This document shows positions 1-8,314 of a stretch of 16,476 bases of DNA, in pieces. Within the stretch, counting starts at the first letter, position 1. Every line of letters begins with the position of its first letter. Both the position numbers and the translations under genes were made by a program. A model generated the notes under the pieces. It saw only the letters and a program-made list of their open reading frames with translations. It was not told the origin of the DNA and made no database searches. Source of the DNA: Alphaproteobacteria bacterium (GTDB taxonomy: Bacteria; Pseudomonadota; Alphaproteobacteria; Sphingomonadales; SMXR01); NCBI GenBank assembly GCA_004356215.1, contig SMXR01000079.1, forward strand, positions 1 through 16,476, in the 5' to 3' direction.

Positions 1-808
1 GGTCCAGGAGTTTGCGGAACATTTCAACCCCGGTACAGACCGTCTTGGTGGTGTCCTTGATGCCGACAATCTCGATGTTGTCGCCAATGTTGATGATGCC
101 CTGCTCGATCCGGCCGGTGACCACCGTGCCGCGGCCGGAGATCGAGAACACATCCTCGATCGGCATCAGGAAAGGCTTGTCAATCGGACGCTTGGGCTGC
201 GGGATGTAGCTATCAACAGCTTCCATCAGTTTATTGATGGATTCTTTGCCGATGGCATCGTCCCGGCCTTCCAAAGCCGCCAGGGCGGAGCCATGAATAA
301 TCGGAATGTCGTCACCGGGGAAGTCGTAATAAGACAACAGTTCACGGATTTCCATCTCAACCAGCTCCAAAAGCTCGTCATCATCAACCTGGTCAACCTT
401 GTTCAGGTAAACCACCAGCGAGGGCACGCCAACCTGGCGGGCGAGCAAGATATGCTCCCGGGTCTGCGGCATCGGGCCGTCAGCAGCACTGACAACCAGA
501 ATAGCGCCATCCATTTGCGCCGCGCCGGTGATCATGTTCTTGACGTAATCGGCATGGCCCGGGCAATCGACATGGGCGTAATGGCGATTGTCGGTTTCAT
601 ATTCAACATGCGCGGTCGAGATCGTGATGCCGCGCTCGCGTTCTTCCGGCGCCTTGTCGATATTGTCATACGAGGTGAACTCGGCTTGGCCCTTTTCTGC
701 CAGCACCTTGGTGATCGCCGCCGTCAGCGTCGTCTTGCCATGATCAACGTGACCAATCGTGCCTACGTTGCAATGCGGTTTGGTCCGCTCAAATTTCGCC
801 TTAGCCAT
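1..808 (-). CDS. tuf: Elongation factor Tu, N-terminal 269 residues (partial, cut by window edge)
   Basis: EF-Tu is the cytosolic GTPase that carries aminoacyl-tRNA to the ribosomal A site. The start is ATG at 808-806, with a GGGAA ribosome binding site six bases upstream. All G-domain motifs are visible: P-loop GHVDHGKT (residues 19-26), switch I RGITIS (59-64), DCPGH (81-85) and NKVD (136-139). Domain 2 follows, and the reading frame runs off the window after VEMFRKLLD at residue 269. No frameshift or odd residue is seen. It lies 51 bases downstream of fusA, the usual last place in a str operon. The missing C-terminal part matches, with no lost or extra residue, the tuf fragment at the other end of the window. 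The family assignment is certain. Which tuf copy this is cannot be decided here. Confidence 0.98.
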   Translation of the reverse strand, partial: MAKAKFERTKPHCNVGTIGHVDHGKTTLTAAITKVLAEKGQAEFTSYDNIDKAPEERERGITISTAHVEYETDNRHYAHVDCPGHADYVKNMITGAAQMDGAILVVSAADGPMPQTREHILLARQVGVPSLVVYLNKVDQVDDDELLELVEMEIRELLSYYDFPGDDIPIIHGSALAALEGRDDAIGKESINKLMEAVDSYIPQPKRPIDKPFLMPIEDVFSISGRGTVVTGRIEQGIINIGDNIEIVGIKDTTKTVCTGVEMFRKLLD

Positions 809-859
809 AGTTTCTTCCCTTCTTTAGATCAAACATTTCAAATTAAGGTGTTGATATAC

Positions 860-2935
860 TTATGCAAATTTCTCTTTAACTTCTTCTGCCACGTTGGTCG
901 GCACTTCGTTGTAGTTGGCAAACTGCATCGTGAACTGGGCGCGGCCCTGGCTCATCGAGCGCAGCTGGTTGACATAGCCAAACATATTGGCCAGCGGCAC
1001 TTCTGATTTAATGACACTGGCCGACCCGCGGGTTTCGGTGCCCTGCACCTGGCCGCGCCGTGAATTCAGGTCACCGATGATATCGCCCATATATTCTTCC
1101 GGGGTGACGACTTCGACCGCCATGATTGGCTCCAAAAGCTTGATGCCGGCCTTTCGGCCCGCTTCGCGCATGGTGCCGCGACCAGCAATCTCAAACGCCA
1201 GCGCCGACGAGTCGACGTCATGGTAAGCGCCATCGGTCAGGGTGATCTGGAAATCGATAACTGGAAAGCCAACCAGGATACCGCTTTTGGCAATTTCCAA
1301 CATACCCTTTTCGACCGAGGGGATAAATTCCTTGGGGATTTTACCGCCCTTGATTTTATCTGTGAATTCAATGCCCGATCCGCGTTTGGTCGGGGTAAAG
1401 GTGGCCTTGACACGGCCGAACTGGCCGGCGCCACCAGATTGTTTCTTGTGGGTGTAATCAACCTCAACTGCACGGGCTAAAGTTTCACGGTAGGCCACCT
1501 GCGGTGCGCCGACGTTGGCTTCAACCTTGAATTCACGCCGCATCCGGTCAACCAGGATATCAAGGTGCAATTCACCCATGCCCTTGATGATGGTCTGGCC
1601 ACTTTCCTGATCGGTGGTGACCCGGAACGAGGGGTCTTCCTGCGCCAGGCGGTGCAGGGCAACGCCCATTTTTTCCTGGTCGGCCTTGGTTTTTGGCTCA
1701 ACCGCCACTTCAATCACGGGGTCGGGGAATTCCATCCGCTCAAGCACAATCGGCTTCATGAAACTACACAGTGTTTCCCCGGTGGTGGTGTCCTTGAGGC
1801 CGCACAGCGCAATAATATCGCCGGCGCGGGCTTCCTTGACATCTTCACGGTGATTGGCGTGCATCAAAAGCATACGGCCGATTTTTTCTTTTTTGTCTTT
1901 GACCGAGTTCATAATTGCATCGCCGGCCTTCAGGACGCCCGAATAAATCCGGACAAATGTCAGGGTACCGACAAAAGGGTCGGTCATGATCTTGAACGCC
2001 AGGCCGGAAAAAGGCTCATCATCACTTGCTTTCCGTGTCATTTCGGTCTCGCCGTCAATCGACGTGCCCTTTATCGCCACGACATCAACCGGAGACGGCA
2101 AAAAATCAACCACGGCATCGAGAAGCGGCTGCACACCCTTGTTCTTGAACGCGGTGCCGTTCAGAATCGGAACAAAATCACCGGCAATTGTGCCTTTGCG
2201 GATCGCAGCCTTAAGCTCGGCCACACTGGGCTCTTCGCCGTCGAGGTATTTTTCAAGAAGGACTTCGTCTTCCTCAACCGCCATTTCCAGCATTTCGGTG
2301 CGCGCCAGCGTAGCCTCGTCCAGCAAATCAGCCGGAATATCAACAGATTCGAACTCAGCGCCAAGGTTTTCGTCTTTCCAGACAACCGCCTTCATTTTTA
2401 CCAGGTCGATAACGCCCTTGTAGTCGGCTTCGGCCCCGATCGGCAGCTGGATCACCAGCGCCTTGGCACCGAGGCGATCCTTGATCATTTCGACGCAGCG
2501 TTTAAAATTGACGCCGATGCGATCCATTTTGTTGACAAAACACATCCGCGGGACACCATATCTGTCGGCCTGGCGCCAAACCGTTTCAGACTGGGGCTCA
2601 ACCCCGGCAACCCCGTCAAAAATTGCAACGGCGCCATCCAATACCCGGAGCGAACGCTCTACCTCAATGGTGAAATCTACGTGACCCGGAGTATCAATAA
2701 TGTTGATACGGTGGTCGTCCCAAAAACAGGTGGTGGCCGCCGAGGTAATCGTGATACCGCGTTCCTGTTCCTGTTCCATCCAGTCCATGGTGGCGGCACC
2801 ATCGTGTACTTCGCCAATTTTATGGCTGCGCCCGGTGTAAAACAGAATCCGCTCTGTGGTGGTGGTTTTACCGGCATCAATATGGGCCATGATGCCAATA
2901 TTGCGGTATTTGTCTATGGGGGTGGTGCGTGCCAT
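860..2935 (-). CDS. fusA: Elongation factor G
   Basis: EF-G is the GTPase that drives tRNA-mRNA translocation and, with RRF, ribosome recycling. The protein is 691 residues, normal for bacterial EF-G. It shows P-loop AHIDAGKT (17-24), switch I RGITITSAA (59-67), DTPGH (81-85) and NKMD (135-138). Domains II to V follow, including the domain IV region with GGAGQFGRV and the YHDVDSS tip loop. The ATG at 2935 gives the family's standard N-terminus, MARTTPIDKYRNIGI. Only a weak purine stretch (AAGAAA) precedes it, with no clear Shine-Dalgarno core at normal spacing, so translation may rely partly on coupling to rpsG 27 bases upstream. It is the third gene of the rpsL-rpsG-fusA-tuf group. No truncation is visible. 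Confidence 0.98.
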   Translation of the reverse strand: MARTTPIDKYRNIGIMAHIDAGKTTTTERILFYTGRSHKIGEVHDGAATMDWMEQEQERGITITSAATTCFWDDHRINIIDTPGHVDFTIEVERSLRVLDGAVAIFDGVAGVEPQSETVWRQADRYGVPRMCFVNKMDRIGVNFKRCVEMIKDRLGAKALVIQLPIGAEADYKGVIDLVKMKAVVWKDENLGAEFESVDIPADLLDEATLARTEMLEMAVEEDEVLLEKYLDGEEPSVAELKAAIRKGTIAGDFVPILNGTAFKNKGVQPLLDAVVDFLPSPVDVVAIKGTSIDGETEMTRKASDDEPFSGLAFKIMTDPFVGTLTFVRIYSGVLKAGDAIMNSVKDKKEKIGRMLLMHANHREDVKEARAGDIIALCGLKDTTTGETLCSFMKPIVLERMEFPDPVIEVAVEPKTKADQEKMGVALHRLAQEDPSFRVTTDQESGQTIIKGMGELHLDILVDRMRREFKVEANVGAPQVAYRETLARAVEVDYTHKKQSGGAGQFGRVKATFTPTKRGSGIEFTDKIKGGKIPKEFIPSVEKGMLEIAKSGILVGFPVIDFQITLTDGAYHDVDSSALAFEIAGRGTMREAGRKAGIKLLEPIMAVEVVTPEEYMGDIIGDLNSRRGQVQGTETRGSASVIKSEVPLANMFGYVNQLRSMSQGRAQFTMQFANYNEVPTNVAEEVKEKFA

Positions 2936-2962
2936 TTTCTTAATTTCTGTGTTTGTCCTGAG

Positions 2963-3433
2963 TTACCAACGGTAATGCGAGAAGGCCTTGTTGGCCTCTG
3001 CCATTTTATGGGTGTCTTCGCGTTTCTTGATGGCTGATCCGCGGTTATTGGCAGCATCCAGAAGTTCGCCGGAAAGGCGCTCTTTCATGGTGCGCTCGGA
3101 CCTCTTGCGGGCCATATCGATAATCCAGCGGATGGCTAATGCCTGCGAGCGTTCGGCCCGGACTTCGACCGGGATCTGATAGGTGGCGCCACCCACCCGG
3201 CGTGAGCGCACTTCGATAACCGGCTTGACGTTTCCAAGGGCCTCATGAAAAAGCACCAGAGGATCGGTTTTTGCCTTGTTTTCCATCTGCTCCAGTGCCC
3301 CGTAAACAATATGTTCGGCGATCGATTTCTTGCCGTCGAACATGAGCGAGTTGACAAACTTGGTAATAACCAGGTCGCCGAACTTGGGATCGGGTAAAAC
3401 TTGACGTTTTTCTGCTGCGTGGCGGCGTGACAT
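2963..3433 (-). CDS. rpsG: 30S ribosomal protein S7
   Basis: S7 is the primary binding protein of the 16S rRNA 3' domain. It nucleates the head of the small subunit and lines the E site. The product is 156 residues, the usual length, starting MSRRHAAEKRQVLPDPKFGD. The conserved S7 signature around DPKFGDLVITKFVNSLMFDG is at residues 15-34. The start at 3433 has a GGAG ribosome binding site about nine bases upstream. The gene sits 21 bases after rpsL and 27 before fusA, which is the canonical str order. In E. coli, S7 represses the str operon by binding the rpsL-rpsG gap. The gap here is much shorter than in E. coli, and I see no convincing equivalent structure in it. Confidence 0.98.
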   Translation of the reverse strand: MSRRHAAEKRQVLPDPKFGDLVITKFVNSLMFDGKKSIAEHIVYGALEQMENKAKTDPLVLFHEALGNVKPVIEVRSRRVGGATYQIPVEVRAERSQALAIRWIIDMARKRSERTMKERLSGELLDAANNRGSAIKKREDTHKMAEANKAFSHYRW

Positions 3434-3454
3434 CGATTTCTTCTCCGTTTTCCG

Positions 3455-3826
3455 TTACTTGGGCCGTTTGGTGCCGTATTTGGAACGGCCTTGCCTGCGG
3501 CTTGAGACGCCCTGGGTATCCAGCACACCGCGCAGGATGTGATAGCGCACCCCGGGCAAATCCTTGACGCGGCCACCGCGGATCAGGACCACCGAATGTT
3601 CCTGCAGGTTATGGCCTTCGCCGGGAATATAACTGGTGACCTCGGCCCCATTTGTAAGACGAACCCGGGCTACTTTACGCAATGCCGAGTTCGGTTTCTT
3701 TGGAGTCGTGGTATAAACGCGCATGCATACGCCGCGTTTTTGCGGACAACTTTCCAGGGCCGGAACCTTGGTGCGCGCCACGATTTTCTTGCGGGGCTTC
3801 CTGATTAGCTGGTTTACCGTAGGCAT
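3455..3826 (-). CDS. rpsL: 30S ribosomal protein S12
   Basis: S12 sits at the decoding centre of the 30S subunit and affects accuracy. The product is 123 residues with the near-invariant segment TTTPKKPNSALRKV (39-52) and GGRVKDLPGVRYH (84-96). Lys43 and Lys88, the classic streptomycin-resistance positions, are wild type. Asp89, which is methylthiolated by RimO in E. coli, is present. The start is ATG at 3826; the best ribosome binding site is AAAGG about eleven bases upstream. It is the first gene of the str part. A probable promoter (4016-4044) and a leader of about 180 bases precede it, so it can be transcribed independently of rpoBC. Confidence 0.98.
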   Translation of the reverse strand: MPTVNQLIRKPRKKIVARTKVPALESCPQKRGVCMRVYTTTPKKPNSALRKVARVRLTNGAEVTSYIPGEGHNLQEHSVVLIRGGRVKDLPGVRYHILRGVLDTQGVSSRRQGRSKYGTKRPK

Positions 3827-3854
3827 ATTTATAAACCTTTATCTCTAAAAACTG

Positions 3855-3870
3855 AAGCCAGGCCTGGCTT
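3855..3870 (-). promoter_or_regulatory. Perfect 16-base palindrome plus T tract in the rpsL leader (possible attenuator)
   Basis: AAGCCAGGCCTGGCTT is a perfect palindrome 28 bases before the rpsL start. On the transcribed strand it is followed, after three bases, by TTTTT (plus-strand AAAAA at 3847-3851). As RNA it would form a six-pair stem with a four-base loop and a nearby U tract, resembling a weak intrinsic terminator. Its place between the probable promoter and rpsL suggests attenuation or leader processing. The structure is seen in the sequence; the function is inferred. Confidence 0.4.
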
Positions 3871-4015
3871 TCGACAAGAAAGAGAGCACCCATGCCGTGC
3901 CCTTATTTTTTGGGCCGGAGTGCCTTCTGGCAACAATCAACGTTTTTAATCTTGCTCAATCAGCGCAGCGTTTAGCTATAGAAGTGAAGCTACCACCTGC
4001 CCCTGAGCTGGGCGC

Positions 4016-4044
4016 AATATATGCATGTGCCCCCTCCTCGTCAA
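4016..4044 (-). promoter_or_regulatory. Probable sigma-70 promoter for the rpsL-rpsG-fusA-tuf operon
   Basis: On the minus strand TTGACG (4039-4044) is followed after exactly 17 bases by TATATT (4016-4021). Each hexamer matches the housekeeping consensus at five of six positions. It lies in the non-coding gap between rpoC and rpsL and points toward rpsL. A start site near 4009 would give a leader of about 180 bases. It is the best promoter-like match I found in the gene gaps. Confidence 0.6.
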
Positions 4045-4060
4045 CCAAAAAAGAGGGGGG
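4030..4060 (-). repeat. G/C-rich inverted repeat overlapping the promoter -35 region
   Basis: CCCCCTC (4030-4036) and GAGGGGG (within 4053-4060) can form a seven-pair stem with a loop of about 16 bases. The loop contains the -35 hexamer of the probable rpsL promoter. In the rpoC transcript it could act as a 3'-end hairpin, but no T tract follows it, so a standard intrinsic terminator is not supported. Confidence 0.35.
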
Positions 4061-4095
4061 TGGAAAATTAATTTTTTCGCTGAAAAATCAGCCGC

Positions 4096-7000
4096 TTAAG
4101 CAGGGTTTTCCTCCGACACTTCCAGGGCCTCTTCGGGTTCTTCGGCCTTGCGTTTTGCCAGGATCTCGTTATCGCGTTTTTTGGCTTCGGCTTCAAGCCG
4201 GCGCATCGCCGCGCCGGTGCCCGCCGGGATCAAGCGTCCGACAATGACGTTTTCCTTCAAACCTTCAAGCCGGTCGACCTTGCCGTTCACGGCGGCATCG
4301 GTCAGGACCCGTGTGGTTTCCTGGAACGACGCGGCAGAAATAAACGACTTGGTCTGCAATGACGCCTTGGTGATGCCAAGCAGAACCGGTTTGCCGGTTG
4401 CCGGGGTTTTCTTTGCGGCGACAAGTGCAATATTTACCTCTTCGAACTCTTCGCGCTCGATATTTTCGCCGAGCAGGAATTTGGAATCGCCCGAGGTCTT
4501 GATTTCAATCTTTTGCAGCATCTGGCGTGCAATCACCTCGATATGCTTGTCGTTGATCTTGACGCCCTGTAGCCGGTAAACCTCCTGGACTTCCTGCACC
4601 AGATAGTTGGCCAGTGCCTCAATGCCCATAACATCAAGAATATCATGGGGCGCGGGGTTGCCATCAAGCAGGTATTCACCCTTCTGGATAAAGTCACCCT
4701 CGCGGACAGCGATATGCTTGCCCTTGGGCACCAGGTATTCTGCCGGGTCGCCGTCCCCATTCTGCGGGCGGATCAAAATCCGGCGTTTGTTCTTGTAATC
4801 CTTGCCAAATTCCACAATGCCGTCAATCTCAGCGATAATCGCATGGTCCTTGGGCCGGCGGGCTTCGAACAGCTCAGCCACCCGGGGCAAACCGCCGGTA
4901 ATATCGCGGGTTTTGGCGGCTTCGCGAGGAATACGGGCAATCACGTCACCGGCGTGGACTTTTTCGCCGTCCTCAACCGAAAGAATCGCGTCAACCGACA
5001 GGTGATACCGGGCCTCGGTGCCATTCGCCAGCTTCACGACCTTTTTCTTGCCATCACGCAGGGTAATGCGCGGCCGCAGTTCGGTGCCCTTCGGCGAAGA
5101 CCGCCAGTCGATCACCACCATCGAGGTAATGCCGGTGGCTTCATCCATGATTTCCTTGACCGAAACCCCTTCGACCAGATCGACCAGGTGGGCGACGCCG
5201 CCCTGTTCGGTGATAATCGGGATGGTGAACGGATCCCATTGGCAAATTTTATCGCCTTTCTTGATTTTTTGTTTGGCCTTAACCAGCAGGGTCGCCCCGT
5301 AGGGAATCTTATGCCGGGCACGCTCGCGGCCCTCGGCATCGACGAGGATTACCTCCAGGTTACGGGACATTACGATGATCCGGCCCTTGGAATCCTTGAC
5401 GACATTGGAATTTTCGATTTTCACGATTGCGTCCTGGGTTGCCTCAATCGACGATTGCTCGTTGACCGTTGCGGTGCCGCCGATGTGGAACGTGCGCATG
5501 GTCAGCTGGGTCCCCGGTTCACCAATTGACTGGGCGGCAATGACACCGACCGCTTCACCCAGGTTTACCGGGGTGCCACGGGCCAGGTCGCGTCCGTAAC
5601 AACTGCCACAGGTTCCGCCCTTGGTTTCGCACGTCAGGACCGAGCGGATCTTGATCTCGGAAACACCGGCGGTCTCGATCTTGTCAACCACGGCTTCTTC
5701 AAGCAGGGTACCGGCCTCGGCCAGAACCTCACCGGAAATCGGGTCTTTAATATCTTCAGCCGGGGTGCGGCCAAGAATACGCTCGGGCAATGGCTCGAGA
5801 ACGGTACCGCCCTCAACCACTTCGCGAACAGTCAGCCCGTTGGTGGTGCCGCAATCCAGCTCAACAATCACGCAATCCTGGGCGACGTCGACTAAACGGC
5901 GGGTGAGATACCCCGAGTTCGCGGTCTTCAGCGCGGTATCGGCCAAACCTTTACGGGCGCCATGGGTGGAATTGAAGTATTCCAGCACGCTGAGGCCTTC
6001 TTTAAAGTTTGAGATAATCGGATTTTCAATAATCTCACCGGAGGGCTTGGCCATCAGGCCGCGCATCCCAGCCAGCTGCTTCATTTGCGCCGCCGAACCA
6101 CGGGCGCCGGAATGGGCCATCATGTAAATCGAATTGATTTCCGCCTCACGGCCGGTTTTTTTATCAACCTTCGCGGTGGAAATTATTTTCATCATTTCAT
6201 CGGCCACTTTATCAGTACACTGGGCCCAGGCATCAACCACCTTGTTGTATTTTTCGCCCTGGGTAATCAGGCCTTCCTGGTATTGATCTTCGTATTCCTT
6301 TACCAGCGCGCGGGTTTCATTCACCAGGGTTTCCTTGGTCTCCGGAATAATCATGTCGTCCTTGCCGAACGAAATGCCGGCCTTGGCAGCGTGCTTGAAA
6401 CCAAGCCTCATGATGCCATCGGCAAACAGCACGGTTTCCTTCTGGCCACATTGCCGGTAAACCGTGTGGATCACGTCGGAAACTTCTTTTTTGGTCAGCA
6501 GGCGGTTGAAGGCGGAGAACGGAACCTTGCCATTTTTTGGCAATTGATCGGCCAAAAGCATCCGCCCCGGGGTGGTTTCCACCCGCTCGGTGACCGGGTT
6601 GCCGTCTTCATCGATGGTCTCGAAACGCGAGGTAATCTTGGAATGAAGCGTGACGAAGCCGTTGTCCAGCGCCATCTGGATTTCATTAAGGTCACCAAAG
6701 ATCATGCCTTCACCAACCTCGCCCTTGCGTTCCATGGAAAGATAATAGAGGCCGAGAACAATATCCTGGGAGGGGACAATGATCGGCTGGCCGTTTGAAG
6801 GGCTAAGAATATTATTGGTCGACATCATCAAAACCCGGGCTTCAAGCTGGGCTTCCACGGAAAGCGGGATGTGAACCGCCATTTGGTCACCGTCAAAGTC
6901 GGCGTTAAAAGCGGCGCAGACCAAGGGGTGCAACTGGATTGCCTTACCTTCGATCAGAACCGGTTCAAACGCCTGGATGCCTAACCTGTGCAGCGTTGGC

Positions 7001-8283
7001 GCGCGGTTCAGCAGCACCGGATGTTCGCGGATTACTTCATCGAGGATATCCCAAACTTCCTTGCGTTCTTTTTCAACAATGCGCTTGGCCTGCTTGATGG
7101 TTGGGGCCATGCCCTTTTTATCAAGCCGTGAATAAATGAAAGGTTTGAACAGCTCGAGGGCCATTTTCTTCGGCAGGCCGCATTGATGCAAAAGCAATTC
7201 AGGGCCAACCACAATCACCGAGCGGCCGGAATAATCGACGCGCTTGCCGAGCAAGTTTTGGCGGAACCGGCCTTGCTTGCCCTTGAGCATGTCCGAGAGC
7301 GATTTCAGCGGCCGTTTGTTGGTGCCGGTGATGGTGCGGCCACGCCGCCCGTTGTCAAACAGCGCATCAACCGCTTCCTGCAGCATGCGTTTTTCATTCC
7401 GGACAATAATGTCTGGGGCGCGCAGCTCTATCAGGCGTTTCAGGCGGTTGTTACGGTTGATCACCCGGCGATACAGGTCGTTCAGGTCCGAGGTGGCAAA
7501 GCGACCGCCATCGAGGGGCACCAGGGGACGCAATTCGGGCGGAATCACCGGGACCACCTTCATGATCATCCATTCCGGACGGTTGCCGGAATTCAGAAAC
7601 GCTTCAATGACCTTCAGGCGTTTCACGATTTTAATTGGTTTTAAGGCCGATTTGGTTTCAGCCAGATCAATCAGCAATTGCGCGCGAATTTCTTCCAGTT
7701 CCAGCTGGGTTAGCAATTTGTAAATCGCTTCGGCGCCGATTTCGGCTTCGAAGGCGTCTTCACCGTACTGGTCTTGGGCACGGTAATAATCCTCTTCCGA
7801 GAGCAATTGCATCGGCTTCAACGGGGACATGCCCGGCTCGGTAACAATAAAGCTTTCAAAATAAAGAACCCGCTCGAGATCCTTCAGGGTCATGTCCAGC
7901 AAAAGACCAATGCGGCTGGGCAATGATTTTAAAAACCAGATGTGGGCAACCGGAGCGGCAAGTTCGATATGGCCCATGCGCTCACGGCGGACGTTGGACC
8001 GGGTCACTTCTACGCCACATTTCTCGCACGTAATGCCTTTATATTTCATGCGTTTGTATTTACCGCACAGGCATTCATAATCCTTGGTCGGGCCAAAGAT
8101 ACGGGCACAAAAAAGGCCGTCACGTTCCGGTTTGAAGGTCCGGTAGTTGATGGTTTCCGGCTTTTTAATTTCACCAAACGACCACGAGCGGATGCGCTCA
8201 GGCGAGGCAATCATAATTTTAATCTGGTCAAAAGTTTCAGGCTTTTGGCCGGGTTGGTAGAATTTAATCAGTTCCTGGTTCAT
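4096..8283 (-). CDS. rpoC: DNA-directed RNA polymerase subunit beta'
   Basis: Beta' is the largest core polymerase subunit and holds the catalytic magnesium. From the ATG at 8283 (MNQELIKFYQ) the product is 1395 residues, normal for alphaproteobacteria. Visible features: N-terminal zinc site CLC...CEKC (Cys 71, 73, 86, 89); catalytic NADFDGD (460-466, three Asp); and the bridge-helix and trigger-loop region. The second zinc site is DCGT plus CETKGGTCGSC, followed by IAAQSIGEPGTQLTMRTFHIGG. A TTG three codons upstream (8292) is an alternative start. It has better spacing to the AAGGA site, but MNQE matches the usual family N-terminus. The gene follows rpoB after about 30 bases. After the stop there is a non-coding gap of about 270 bases with a promoter for rpsL. 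Confidence 0.98.
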   Translation of the reverse strand: MNQELIKFYQPGQKPETFDQIKIMIASPERIRSWSFGEIKKPETINYRTFKPERDGLFCARIFGPTKDYECLCGKYKRMKYKGITCEKCGVEVTRSNVRRERMGHIELAAPVAHIWFLKSLPSRIGLLLDMTLKDLERVLYFESFIVTEPGMSPLKPMQLLSEEDYYRAQDQYGEDAFEAEIGAEAIYKLLTQLELEEIRAQLLIDLAETKSALKPIKIVKRLKVIEAFLNSGNRPEWMIMKVVPVIPPELRPLVPLDGGRFATSDLNDLYRRVINRNNRLKRLIELRAPDIIVRNEKRMLQEAVDALFDNGRRGRTITGTNKRPLKSLSDMLKGKQGRFRQNLLGKRVDYSGRSVIVVGPELLLHQCGLPKKMALELFKPFIYSRLDKKGMAPTIKQAKRIVEKERKEVWDILDEVIREHPVLLNRAPTLHRLGIQAFEPVLIEGKAIQLHPLVCAAFNADFDGDQMAVHIPLSVEAQLEARVLMMSTNNILSPSNGQPIIVPSQDIVLGLYYLSMERKGEVGEGMIFGDLNEIQMALDNGFVTLHSKITSRFETIDEDGNPVTERVETTPGRMLLADQLPKNGKVPFSAFNRLLTKKEVSDVIHTVYRQCGQKETVLFADGIMRLGFKHAAKAGISFGKDDMIIPETKETLVNETRALVKEYEDQYQEGLITQGEKYNKVVDAWAQCTDKVADEMMKIISTAKVDKKTGREAEINSIYMMAHSGARGSAAQMKQLAGMRGLMAKPSGEIIENPIISNFKEGLSVLEYFNSTHGARKGLADTALKTANSGYLTRRLVDVAQDCVIVELDCGTTNGLTVREVVEGGTVLEPLPERILGRTPAEDIKDPISGEVLAEAGTLLEEAVVDKIETAGVSEIKIRSVLTCETKGGTCGSCYGRDLARGTPVNLGEAVGVIAAQSIGEPGTQLTMRTFHIGGTATVNEQSSIEATQDAIVKIENSNVVKDSKGRIIVMSRNLEVILVDAEGRERARHKIPYGATLLVKAKQKIKKGDKICQWDPFTIPIITEQGGVAHLVDLVEGVSVKEIMDEATGITSMVVIDWRSSPKGTELRPRITLRDGKKKVVKLANGTEARYHLSVDAILSVEDGEKVHAGDVIARIPREAAKTRDITGGLPRVAELFEARRPKDHAIIAEIDGIVEFGKDYKNKRRILIRPQNGDGDPAEYLVPKGKHIAVREGDFIQKGEYLLDGNPAPHDILDVMGIEALANYLVQEVQEVYRLQGVKINDKHIEVIARQMLQKIEIKTSGDSKFLLGENIEREEFEEVNIALVAAKKTPATGKPVLLGITKASLQTKSFISAASFQETTRVLTDAAVNGKVDRLEGLKENVIVGRLIPAGTGAAMRRLEAEAKKRDNEILAKRKAEEPEEALEVSEENPA

Positions 8284-8297
8284 GAGCGGCAACTCTT

Positions 8298-8302
8298 TCC
8301 TT
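8298..8302 (-). promoter_or_regulatory. Ribosome binding site of rpoC (bears on the start choice)
   Basis: AAGGA on the minus strand lies five bases from a TTG (8290-8292) and fourteen from the ATG (8281-8283). Spacing favours TTG, while family conservation and codon strength favour ATG. The two differ by only three residues. Confidence 0.5.
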
Positions 8303-8314
8303 TAAATTCCAAAC

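Noticed and set aside
1565..3037. 490-codon open frame on the plus strand, antisense to fusA and part of rpsG
   Set aside because: The complementary strand encodes a full, highly conserved EF-G and the end of S7. The plus frame has no recognisable domain and is a by-product of their codon use.
3675..3893. 72-codon minus-strand frame starting in the rpsL leader with an AAGGG seven bases upstream
   Set aside because: The apparent site is tempting for a leader peptide, but most of the frame runs through rpsL in another phase and shows no recognisable domain. I consider it chance.
4080..4093. Small hairpin GCTGA-TTTT-TCAGC just after rpoC
   Set aside because: Only five pairs and no T tract follows on the transcribed strand, so a terminator cannot be supported.
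4645..5529. 294-codon plus-strand open frame across rpoC, and similar ones at 293-1006, 6085-6798 and 10250-11131
   Set aside because: All lie wholly antisense to tuf/fusA, rpoC or rpoB coding sequence and show no family features.
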